This document shows positions 18,735 to 25,602 of a stretch of DNA of 35,521 nt, piece by piece. Position 1 is the first letter of the stretch; every line of letters begins with the position of its first letter. The stretch comes from an uncultured Bacilli bacterium (lineage in GTDB: Bacteria; Bacillota_I; Bacilli_A; RF39; UBA660): NCBI GenBank assembly GCA_944372725.1, contig CALWAA010000136.1, forward strand, positions 1 through 35,521, written 5' to 3'. The translations under genes were made by a program, and so were the position numbers. Under the pieces are notes generated by a model that was not told the origin of the DNA, ran no database searches, and saw only the letters and a program-made list of their open reading frames with translations.

Positions 18735-18793
18735 TTCCCTCTAATGTGTAAGTCATTAGGGGGGGGGTAGTTATTGAAAATAAAACTACTCCC
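18735..18793 (+). promoter_or_regulatory. G-run leader with two alternative hairpins, upstream of short fibre F
   Basis: CCCTCTAATG can pair with CATTAGGGGG across a 7-base loop. Alternatively the G run plus TAGTT can pair with AACTACTCCC just before the ribosome binding site of fibre F. The architecture is the same as at 15703-15761, though the stem sequences differ. Confidence 0.4.
18759..18767 (+). repeat. Run of nine G between fibre genes
   Basis: The second-longest G run in the window. It is intergenic and in the 3' arm of the leader hairpin. Confidence 0.9.
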
Positions 18794-18816
18794 AAATATT
18801 GAGAGGAGTAGATAAA

Positions 18817-19335
18817 ATGAATGTAAATGGTAAATATTTAAAAGATGAAAGTGGAAATATAATTTCACCCGTAGTAAGTACAGATAGTATATACCACAAA
18901 GGTATAAATGCGTCTGGTATTATAGAAGCTTTAATTGAAGACCCAACATTCGAACTTTTATATAAAGGTGATGCTACTGTACCAGGTAAAAGTTCCAATG
19001 AAAAACTTACTATAACATTACAGAATAATATACAACTTTATGATATGCTTATGTTTGTAAATATAGCACGTGTTAGTTTTATACATAAATTACCAAGCGA
19101 AAATTATGTGTTACAAAATGATGAACGTAGTGTTGGTTTTATGGATATAAGTAATTGGGGTGGTGAATTTGTAAATTTTTTCGGATTTTATACACAAAAA
19201 ATATCAAATACACAAATACAATTATATAGTTCAAGATTAGCAACTATAACCACAACAGGTACTATTTCTGCATATGATGACTATGCTACAAATATAAATG
19301 CTATATATGGATTTAATACAAACCCAGGCGGTTAA
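18817..19335 (+). CDS. Short tail fibre F, unrecognised tip (172 residues, intact)
   Basis: I start at ATG 18817 (MNVNGKYLKDESG), with GAGAGGAG 8 bases ahead, rather than the upstream TTG at 18799, to match the sister genes. Residues 1-~28 are the shared attachment domain (KYLKDESGNIISPVVSTDSI). The remainder (from ~45, FELLYKGDATVPGKS) is beta-rich and aromatic, with no family I can name. It has no internal G run. Like fibre B it has a non-collar tip, so the six genes offer at least four tip types on one N-terminal connector. Confidence 0.75.
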   Translation: MNVNGKYLKDESGNIISPVVSTDSIYHKGINASGIIEALIEDPTFELLYKGDATVPGKSSNEKLTITLQNNIQLYDMLMFVNIARVSFIHKLPSENYVLQNDERSVGFMDISNWGGEFVNFFGFYTQKISNTQIQLYSSRLATITTTGTISAYDDYATNINAIYGFNTNPGG

Positions 19336-19351
19336 TCTCTACAAATAAACC

Positions 19352-19366
19352 CTAAAATATTATTAG
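19352..19366 (+). promoter_or_regulatory. Candidate phage late promoter motif
   Basis: CTAAAATATTATTAG, 26 bases before the fibre at 19392; 14 of 15 bases match the motif at 1849. Confidence 0.35.
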
Positions 19367-19391
19367 TAAAAAACAATGAGGAGGGTAATAA

Positions 19392-21740
19392 ATGAAATAT
19401 CAATTAACAAGATGTAGTTCTACAACTTTAAAGGATGTTCCAATACAAGACGGACAAATAATATATGTTAAAGATACAGGAGAACATTATTTAGATGTAG
19501 ATACACAACGAATAAAAGTAACAAATAAAACATTAGAACAAAATGTACAAGATATTATAAATAGTTTAAATACAAAAGTAGAACAAACTACCGAAATAAA
19601 TAAAATATATGGAACAAATGAAACAGGTAATCAAACTACTTTTAATAAAAACGATTTAAATAAAGTGGATGATGTGCAGGTTAACGGTGTATCTATATTA
19701 AATGATAAAGTTGCAAATATAGATATACAAAGTATTAAAACAGATTATAATACAAAAATAGATAATTTAACACAAACAGTAAATACAAATAAAAGTAATA
19801 CAGATAAAAGTATAGAAGAAATAAACAATATCTTACAAGATTTGTCTAATACAATAGATGCAAATAAGGGTAATGTGGATACAAGTATTACAGATTTACA
19901 AGAAGATATAACAAATTTAAATGATAACAAACTAGATAAAACATTTGCAAGTAATGTAGATAATAGTATAACAGCAAATATAGAATTTAGTCCATCAGGA
20001 CAAAGAAATGGTGTTTATATTAAGGCAACTATGTTGAACCCAACAGATTCTACAACACAGGAATTTGGTTCTTATTTATATTCAAGTACAGATGATATTG
20101 TATATACAGGAAAAGAAGACGGTATAGATACAACTATTCCTAAGTTAAATACACTTGAAGAAACAATAAATACAAATAAAACAGAAACAGATAAAAGTAT
20201 GGCAAATTTATCTGAAACAGTTTCTAACAATAAAGAAGAATTACAGAAAAGTATTAATACCAACAGTTCTAATATTTCACAGTTACAAACAAGTGTTGAA
20301 ACATTAGAAACAAATGTGGATACTAATACAGAAGATATAAATACATTACAAACACAGGTAGAAACAAATACTGGAAATATAACAACTAATACAGAAGATA
20401 TAAATACATTAAAGTCCAATGTTAGTGAACTACAAACAAGTGTTGAGGATAATACACAAATTATTACAACAATGAATAGTAGTATTACACAAAATACAAA
20501 TGATATACAAAGTTTAACAACAAGAGTTACATCTGCTGAAAATAATATAACTGAAAACACAACTAACATAAGCAATAATACTCAAAGTATCGGTAATATA
20601 AATACAACACTTGAAAATCAAGCAGATAGTATAAGTGTACTAGAAACACAGACAGAAACAAACAGAGTAACAACACAAGCAAATACAGTTGCAATACAAG
20701 GACTTGTAAATCAATTTGATACATATCATCATTATTTTCAAGGATACTATGAACATACAGCAGATATACAGGAATTAGAGGCTGAACGTGGAGACTATGC
20801 TTATAATGGAGAAACAAATACAATATGGGCATTTGATACAGTATGGTCTGATACATTTGACCCAATACCTTCTGATATGGGTGGAAAAACACAAACAACT
20901 CCGCTTATGGATGGTGAAGCAAGTGTAGGTAGTGAAAATTATTATGCAGCAGGTGACCATAGACACCCTACAGATATTACAAGAGCAAGTGCTGAAGATT
21001 TAACGGCACATATTAATAATAAAACAAATCCACATAGTGTAACAAAAGAACAAGTTGGACTTGGTAATGTAGATAATACAAGTGATATTAATAAGCCAAT
21101 ATCAACTGCAACACAAAACGCTTTAGATTTAAAACAAAATATTACAGATAATACATTATTAACAGATTCAAAAATAATACCAAATTCAATTAATGAATTA
21201 TATACTAATTTAAAATCATTACAAGATTTAATGGCACAAACCTATTTAATATATAAACACAATAGTTTTGAAATAACAAACGGAAAAACAATTAATTTTC
21301 AATTAAGGGAATTTGTAGATATAGATGATACAATGATAATAGATGAAAATTATGCTTATACTAACAGTAAGAATACATATAGATTATTAAGTACAGAAAG
21401 TAGTATTACAGAACTTGGTTTTTGCTCAAACGGTTGGATAGGATTTAAGCAAAATAATACAGAGTATGTATATTTAAACCAAAAGTTTATGGAAATGTTT
21501 GCAAGAGAACTTGGAATGACAAATGAAGGATATCAAGGAGATGGATGGTATAAATATACTATGAGTTTTGGTTCTGGTGTAATAAATATGGACTTTGAAA
21601 AAATTAATTATACACAATTAAGTGGTGTACAAACTATGAAAATAAGTTCTATTACAGAAGGTAGTGCCGCAACACCTGTTACAAGTATAAACAGTAATGA
21701 TTTACAATATATTGCTAATTTTATTAAAATAGTAGAATAA
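19392..21740 (+). CDS. Long tail fibre protein 3 (782 residues)
   Basis: ATG 19392 with GAGGAGG ahead. Residues ~1-45 (LTRCSSTTLKDVPIQDGQII ... HYLDVDTQRIKV) match the N-terminus of giant fibre 2. A 'KIYGTNETGNQTTF' module (~70-85) matches giant fibre 1. A coiled coil spans ~110-460. Residues ~500-575 carry the shared PLMDGEASVG / GDHRHPTDITRAS / VTKEQVGLGNVDNTSD block also in giant fibre 2. The last ~200 residues (IYKHNSFEITNGKTINFQL to the end) form a distinct mixed domain that is probably the tip. It looks like a shorter mosaic of the two giant fibres. Ended by the terminator at 21758. Confidence 0.85.
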   Translation: MKYQLTRCSSTTLKDVPIQDGQIIYVKDTGEHYLDVDTQRIKVTNKTLEQNVQDIINSLNTKVEQTTEINKIYGTNETGNQTTFNKNDLNKVDDVQVNGVSILNDKVANIDIQSIKTDYNTKIDNLTQTVNTNKSNTDKSIEEINNILQDLSNTIDANKGNVDTSITDLQEDITNLNDNKLDKTFASNVDNSITANIEFSPSGQRNGVYIKATMLNPTDSTTQEFGSYLYSSTDDIVYTGKEDGIDTTIPKLNTLEETINTNKTETDKSMANLSETVSNNKEELQKSINTNSSNISQLQTSVETLETNVDTNTEDINTLQTQVETNTGNITTNTEDINTLKSNVSELQTSVEDNTQIITTMNSSITQNTNDIQSLTTRVTSAENNITENTTNISNNTQSIGNINTTLENQADSISVLETQTETNRVTTQANTVAIQGLVNQFDTYHHYFQGYYEHTADIQELEAERGDYAYNGETNTIWAFDTVWSDTFDPIPSDMGGKTQTTPLMDGEASVGSENYYAAGDHRHPTDITRASAEDLTAHINNKTNPHSVTKEQVGLGNVDNTSDINKPISTATQNALDLKQNITDNTLLTDSKIIPNSINELYTNLKSLQDLMAQTYLIYKHNSFEITNGKTINFQLREFVDIDDTMIIDENYAYTNSKNTYRLLSTESSITELGFCSNGWIGFKQNNTEYVYLNQKFMEMFARELGMTNEGYQGDGWYKYTMSFGSGVINMDFEKINYTQLSGVQTMKISSITEGSAATPVTSINSNDLQYIANFIKIVE

Positions 21741-21757
21741 AAATAAATAAAAATAGT

Positions 21758-21787
21758 GGAAGAATAGTATATATTCTTCCTTTTTTG
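21758..21787 (+). terminator. Rho-independent terminator
   Basis: A 9-bp stem (GGAAGAATA / TATTCTTCC) with a 5-base loop, followed by TTTTTTGTT. Ends the fibre cluster. Confidence 0.9.
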
Positions 21788-21801
21788 TTCTTAAAATACT
21801 A

Positions 21802-21816
21802 GTAAAATAATATTAG
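21802..21816 (+). promoter_or_regulatory. Candidate phage late promoter motif
   Basis: GTAAAATAATATTAG directly after a terminator, preceded by CTTAAAATACTA; the 30350 copy is also preceded by a similar CTAAAATACGT string. Confidence 0.4.
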
Positions 21817-21831
21817 TAGGAGGTTGTAATT

Positions 21832-22077
21832 ATGATTAATTTTAGTTTAAAAACAATGACAACTTATTTAGACAGTAAACTTGGATCTAAAGGACATTTT
21901 GAAAAGAAATTTGGATTAGAATATTTAGTTCCAAATGTAGATGAAGAAAAACTTTTAGAAGCCGGGTTTGAATTTATTGGTTACGATTTTGAACATAATT
22001 ATCCAATGTATAGATACGAAAATTTAGAAGCATTTTATAATGAAACAATATTACACATTTACGAAATAGGAAATTAA
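21832..22077 (+). CDS. Small hypothetical protein (81 residues)
   Basis: ATG 21832 with AGGAGG ahead. Mostly helical with aromatic residues (YLDSKLGSKGHFEKKFGLEY). No family recognised. First gene of the unit that carries the CGG-shifted neck genes, so a virion-assembly role is plausible by position only. Confidence 0.7.
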   Translation: MINFSLKTMTTYLDSKLGSKGHFEKKFGLEYLVPNVDEEKLLEAGFEFIGYDFEHNYPMYRYENLEAFYNETILHIYEIGN

Positions 22078-22096
22078 AAAGGAATGTGATATTATA

Positions 22097-22461
22097 ATGG
22101 AATACGAAAAACTAATAGAAAATGAACCAATTAAAATTGGAGATTTAATAGAATTGGATCCTATAACAAATAAAGTTACACGTGCAGTAAATAAATGGAG
22201 ACAGACAATAAAAGTTATAGGGGTATGTATAAAAATCGAAAATAACCGTATTGTCGTAGCAAATAGAGGTATTGTAGATGTAAATGTAACTCGGATTATT
22301 TTGTATAGGAGATAAATTAACATCTAGTAACGTACCACGGAAAAGCTATGGCAATAAAATATCCACAAGACGAAACACAATTTAACATTAGAAGTATAGG
22401 AAAAGTAATAGAATTATATAGATGTTACGATGTTACAAAAGTGTTACTTGATGTGGAATAA
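22097..22461 (+). CDS. Beta-rich virion protein expressed through two +1 shifts at CGG
   Basis: ATG 22097. The frame runs 65 codons to ACT CGG ATT (CGG 22292) and would stop 7 codons later. Skipping the C gives NVTGLFCIGDKLTSSNVP, which meets CCA CGG AAA (22338). Skipping that C gives PGKAMAIKYPQ ... IRSIGKVIEL ... KVLLDVE and the stop at 22459-22461. The joined 120-residue product aligns with the intact paralogue at 2531: NVCGPIKIGDRLCISNQPGKAM there, NVTGLFCIGDKLTSSNVPGKAM here, with equal spacing and both glycines restored. It lacks the Asn/Gly-rich insertion of the paralogue. Without the CGG rule it would be read as a decayed gene. Confidence 0.75.
22292..22294 (+). other. In-frame CGG, +1 frameshift site 1 of the 22097 gene
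   Basis: ACT CGG ATT. Read as C-skip then GGA (Gly), it matches the conserved Gly of NVCGP in the paralogue. In frame 0 a TAA follows 7 codons later. Confidence 0.8.
22338..22340 (+). other. In-frame CGG, +1 frameshift site 2 of the 22097 gene
   Basis: CCA CGG AAA. Skipping C gives CCA GGA AAA GCT ATG, i.e. PGKAM, identical to the paralogue at 2531. Confidence 0.85.
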
Positions 22462-22485
22462 TATTTTAAGAAAGGAGGCACTATA

Positions 22486-23092
22486 TTGGGACTTTTAAAT
22501 AGACAAGATAGTAGAATTTTTAGAAGATATTTTAGTGAAATGTGTAAACTTATTGGACAAAGTGTACGGATACCAATATGTAACTAAAAAAGAAATGACA
22601 ATACATAGTGAAGATAATAGTGAATTTTCTATGCCAATAAGATTAGATATAATATTTGATGAAAATCCTACTGTCGATACATTAAATAAATTAGGCTGGG
22701 TATCAGAAATAGGTGAAGAAAAACCTATTATAATAAATGTTCCATATAATACACCTAATCTAACAGTAAATGCTAGAATAATAGTGGAAAGTGTAGATGG
22801 AGTAAAAAGACCTAGAGTATTTAAAATAACAAAAATAAAAAGTGATTTAGAATACCCAGATGCTTATACTTGTTCCGTAGTACCTGTATTCGATCAATAT
22901 AAACAAAAAAATCAATATACTTTAGTAAACGCAGAAAAAGTAAATCAGGAAAAATCAGAAAGAACAAGTGAGGATCAACCTTATCGTTATATAACAAATA
23001 CAGAAGATATAGATACAACTCCAGAAAAACATAAAGAGTGGGAAAATACATTTAATTTTATAAACGATAAAAATAGTCCATATAGTGGTTAA
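22486..23092 (+). CDS. Neck/head-completion protein expressed through a +1 shift at CGG
   Basis: I start at TTG 22486 (MGLLNRQDSRIFRRYFSEMC) with AAAGGAGG (22471-22478) at good spacing. Codon 28 is CGG (22567); in frame 0 translation ends six codons on (RIPICN). Skipping C gives LIGQSVGYQYVTKKEMTIHS and runs to 23092, 201 residues in all. An ATG at 22535 opens the second frame, but it has no ribosome binding site and would lose the LLNRQD helix. The pattern (LLNRQD...RRYF N-terminus, MPIRLDIIFDENPTVDTLNK, LGWVSE, then a beta domain ending in an acidic tail) resembles neck or connector proteins of T4-like phages. The exact T4 counterpart is uncertain. Confidence 0.7.
22567..22569 (+). other. 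In-frame CGG, +1 frameshift site in the neck gene
   Basis: GTA CGG ATA, codon 28 from the TTG start. Skipping C joins a 27-residue N-terminal part, with its own strong ribosome binding site, to the 174-residue remainder. Confidence 0.8.
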
Positions 23093-23099
23093 ATAAATT

Positions 23100-23594
23100 A
23101 TGATATTATTTCAATTTCAATTTTCACAAGTAGAAAATGAAAAGGAATATAGTATTATTCCTGATTTCTGTAAATGGTTATGTGAACAAATATTTATAAG
23201 AATAAATACAAAAGTAAATAGAAGAAAAATACAATTAAGACTTAAATATTTATATACAGTACCTTGGATAAAATGGAATAAACATAGATACATAGAAACA
23301 GAAACAATAATAAATACAATACATAAATGTTTAACATTTAAGCAATATAGAAAAAATGTATGGAGAATAATAACGGAACCTAATACATTAATACCTGGAA
23401 CAAAAACAAGTATGGATAGATTAATAAGGTTTATCAATTATGGAGATAATGAAATGAGAGCAACAGGTATGTTCACACTAATACAAAGGTATTATACATA
23501 TAATGAATTACAAAATCTATGGCAGTTATATTGTATGAAAGAATTAGGATATATGACAGATACAAGAATAATTGGAGAAGCAAAAAGAAATTAG
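23100..23594 (+). CDS. Basic hypothetical protein in the neck/tail-completion group
   Basis: 164 residues, strongly basic and rich in aromatic residues and Arg/Lys. It starts at ATG 23100, 7 bases after the previous stop, with no visible ribosome binding site, so translation probably depends on coupling to the CGG-shifted neck gene. If so, the +1 shift would also set its level. No family recognised. Its position between two neck-type genes suggests a head-tail joining role. It ends at TAG (23592-23594), after which the 10-bp tandem repeat begins. Confidence 0.65.
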   Translation: MILFQFQFSQVENEKEYSIIPDFCKWLCEQIFIRINTKVNRRKIQLRLKYLYTVPWIKWNKHRYIETETIINTIHKCLTFKQYRKNVWRIITEPNTLIPGTKTSMDRLIRFINYGDNEMRATGMFTLIQRYYTYNELQNLWQLYCMKELGYMTDTRIIGEAKRN

Positions 23595-23610
23595 ATATTT
23601 ATTTATAATT

Positions 23611-23670
23611 ACATATAATTACATATAATTACATATAATTACATATAATTACATATAATTACATATAATT
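23611..23670 (+). repeat. Six exact tandem copies of a 10-bp unit (ACATATAATT)
   Basis: Six perfect head-to-tail copies, preceded by a degenerate one (23601-23610, ATTTATAATT). Each unit contains TATAAT, so six -10-like boxes are spaced one helical turn apart. The array lies between the 23100 gene and the ribosome binding site of the CGG-shifted gene at 23696. Confidence 0.95.
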
Positions 23671-23695
23671 AATGTGTGGAAGGAGGAATAAAAGT

Positions 23696-24419
23696 TTGAA
23701 CAACGATAGAGAATTAACAGAATCTAAAATAAGGGAACAAAATGTTTCAGTATATGCTTACGATTTAGCGTTAGTGGAAGATTTAAGAGCTAGATTCAGT
23801 AAATCTCCTGTAAAAGACAGTGAAATAAATAAAAATGTACAGATTGGACCTACAGAACAAATGTATAGAATTATAGGAGAATTAAGTGGTGACCAACCTA
23901 TACTTCCTTTTGTTAGTTTACAAAGGTTAAATTGGACATTAAATTTAGATAGACAACGGATTCCAAACTTTCGTTGGTGATATGGTTTTTACTCGTCTAG
24001 CACCCGATAATAAACCACAAGAAGTTAGAGCAAGAGTAATACCTATTACAATAAATTGGCAATTAAGTGTGTGGACTAAAGATAGAATTACAAATGATGC
24101 TATAGTACGTGAAATACTTTGGTATTATCATCTAAGACCTAGTTTATTAGTATATGTACAACACGGATTAAATATAGCACATAAATTTAATATATACTTT
24201 AATAGTGAAATAACAGATAATAGTGATATTGCAAATCATATTAATAATGGAACATATTTTAGACAAGATTTAAGTTTATACAGTGATGACTCATACTTAT
24301 GGCAAGCTAACTATATTAATAAAGTTGAAGTAGCTCCACAATTATACTTTAACTATGGAGTATCACAAAATACAGATCCTTCCTATACAAATATAGAAAT
24401 AAATACTAAAAATAAGTAA
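23696..24419 (+). CDS. Neck/tail-completion virion protein expressed through a +1 shift at CGG
   Basis: I start at TTG 23696 (MNNDRELTESK), 9 bases after AAGGAGG (23680-23686); the ATG at 23672 lies upstream of that site. Codon 88 is CGG (23957). In frame 0, TGA follows after RIPNFRW. Skipping C gives DRQGFQTFVGDMVFTRLAPD and a continuous 240-residue protein. Conserved-looking stretches are LPFVSLQRLNWTLNLDRQ, VRARVIPITINWQLSVWTKD, IVREILWYYHLRPSLLV, IYFNSEITDNSDI and YFRQDLSLYSDDSYLW. This organisation looks like a tail-terminator or neck protein of myovirus-type phages, but I cannot give an exact name. The downstream half has an ATG at 23982 but no ribosome binding site, supporting a single joined product. 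Confidence 0.7.
23957..23959 (+). other. In-frame CGG, +1 frameshift site in the 23696 gene
   Basis: CAA CGG ATT. Skipping C reads GGA TTC CAA ACT TTC GTT GGT and bypasses the only TGA that would otherwise end a supported gene in the window. Confidence 0.8.
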
Positions 24420-24445
24420 AATAATAGTGAAAGGTGGGGAGATAA

Positions 24446-24847
24446 TTGAATAAAAAAGTAATAAACATAACTAAAAGAAAGCTTAAATTAGTAAATACAG
24501 TTTTAGAACCTCTAAAACCAGTTGTATTAAAAAGTTACGAATTAACTAATTTAGTACAAAAAACTATTGAAAGTTACGAAAATTTAGGATTTGTAAAAAC
24601 TTTTGATATTGAGGAAGAACCTTTACTATATACACAATTACCTGAATATAAAGAAGAACAAATACAAAAACAAATAGAAGAACAGAAGATAGAAGAAGTA
24701 GTTGAAGAAACAGTTGAAGAAACAGTTGAAGAAGTGAAAGAAGAACCTAAACAACAAACTAAAAAACAAAGAAAAAATACTAAAAAACAAGAAGTAAAAG
24801 AAGAAACAGTTGAAGAAGTGAAGGAGGAAGAAAATAAAGATGAATAA
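24446..24847 (+). CDS. Hypothetical protein with Glu/Lys repeat tail
   Basis: 133 residues from TTG 24446, with AAGGTGGGGAG ahead. Residues ~1-65 form a small domain (VINITKRKLKLVNTVLEPLK ... LGFVKTF) with alternating hydrophobic residues. Residues ~75-133 are an acidic/basic repeat built from VEETVEEVKEE units, with matching DNA repeats near 24700-24740 and 24800-24825. The last 8 bases overlap the start of the nucleotidyltransferase gene, so the two are probably translationally coupled. No family recognised. Small virion proteins with charged tails are common next to neck genes. Confidence 0.75.
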   Translation: MNKKVINITKRKLKLVNTVLEPLKPVVLKSYELTNLVQKTIESYENLGFVKTFDIEEEPLLYTQLPEYKEEQIQKQIEEQKIEEVVEETVEETVEEVKEEPKQQTKKQRKNTKKQEVKEETVEEVKEEENKDE

Positions 24848-25523
24848 ATTAAATGAAGCTTTAGAAGTACACGATACTTTAAATCCTTTACTTTGGAACG
24901 AAGATAAAACTTTAAAAGAGGATGTATTTGAAAAATTATCTAATATTGCTCAAGAATTTTTAAAATTTATAGAAATTCCATTAAATATAGTAGATATAGA
25001 AATAGTAGGATCTAATGCTTCTTATAATTATAATAGCCAAAGTGATATAGACTTACATATTATAGTTAATAGTGAAGTTAATTTTATAGAACCAACTATA
25101 TTAAGACAATTATATAATGATAGAAAAGGTGCATTTAATAGAGATTATGAATTAGAAATTAATGGACTTCCAGTTGAATTATATATAGAAGATGTGAAAG
25201 ACGGTAATGCTACAAATGGAAGATATAGTATTTTAAAAAATGAATGGGTAAAATTACCCGAACCAATAACTTATGAAATTCCAGATATTACTACTAACTT
25301 AAATGAAATGTTAGAAAAATGTTTTAAAGTTTTAAAAAGTGATGATGCCGAAGAAGTAAGAACATTAATAAATGATATTTATATGATGAGAAAATTAGGA
25401 CTTGCCGAAGATGGCGAAGCTAGTATTGGTAATTTAGTGTTTAAAGAGTTAAGAAATATGGACATAATGACAGCTTTAAAAGAACATTATTATGAATTAA
25501 GAAGCGAAGAATTAAGTTTATAA
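24840..25523 (+). CDS. Predicted nucleotidyltransferase (NTase fold)
   Basis: 227 residues. The motif VGSNASYNYNSQSDIDLHII (~56-75) is the GS...DxD signature of the DNA polymerase beta-type nucleotidyltransferase superfamily: Gly-Ser holds the phosphates and the two Asp bind metal. A likely third acidic residue is in LPVELYIED (~113-121). The C-terminal ~80 residues are helical. Phage NTases of this type occur beside head genes, but the substrate is unknown; addition of a nucleotide to a protein or RNA would fit the fold. The start overlaps the preceding gene by 8 bases, with AAGGAGGA inside that gene as ribosome binding site. Confidence 0.8.
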   Translation: MNKLNEALEVHDTLNPLLWNEDKTLKEDVFEKLSNIAQEFLKFIEIPLNIVDIEIVGSNASYNYNSQSDIDLHIIVNSEVNFIEPTILRQLYNDRKGAFNRDYELEINGLPVELYIEDVKDGNATNGRYSILKNEWVKLPEPITYEIPDITTNLNEMLEKCFKVLKSDDAEEVRTLINDIYMMRKLGLAEDGEASIGNLVFKELRNMDIMTALKEHYYELRSEELSL

Positions 25524-25524
25524 T

Positions 25525-25556
25525 AAAATTTGTATAATAGGCTTTACAAATTTTTA
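25525..25556 (+). terminator. Probable terminator after the nucleotidyltransferase gene
   Basis: A 10-bp AT-rich stem (AAAATTTGTA / TACAAATTTT) with a 10-base loop and a short T run. The weak stem makes partial read-through likely. Confidence 0.5.
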
Positions 25557-25571
25557 AATATATGTTATAAA
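25543..25571 (+). promoter_or_regulatory. Candidate sigma70 promoter for the core-protein genes
   Basis: TTTACA (25543-25548), 17 bases, TATAAA (25566-25571), with an extended TG at 25563-25564. It overlaps the terminator hairpin and lies 32 bases before the gene at 25603. Confidence 0.4.
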
Positions 25572-25602
25572 AAACTTATAATAAATTTAGGAGGTAAAAA
25601 TA

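Noticed and set aside
22097..23092. Ordinary pseudogenes or split genes at 22097 and 22486
   Set aside because: The only disabling changes are the CGG sites; the rest stays coding in the shifted frame, and neck-type genes are essential.
23611..23670. CRISPR array
   Set aside because: The units are 10 bp, contiguous and identical, with no spacers.
17026..23959. Random sequencing or assembly errors as the cause of the +1 breaks
   Set aside because: The extra base is always a C that makes an in-frame CGG. It is not in homopolymers, and dozens of other CGG trinucleotides in coding sequence carry no extra base. Raw reads are still needed for proof.
23972..23990. Antizyme/RF2-like +1 frameshift at UGG UGA
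   Set aside because: The CGG seven codons earlier explains the shift with the same rule as the other four sites and leaves no stop to bypass.
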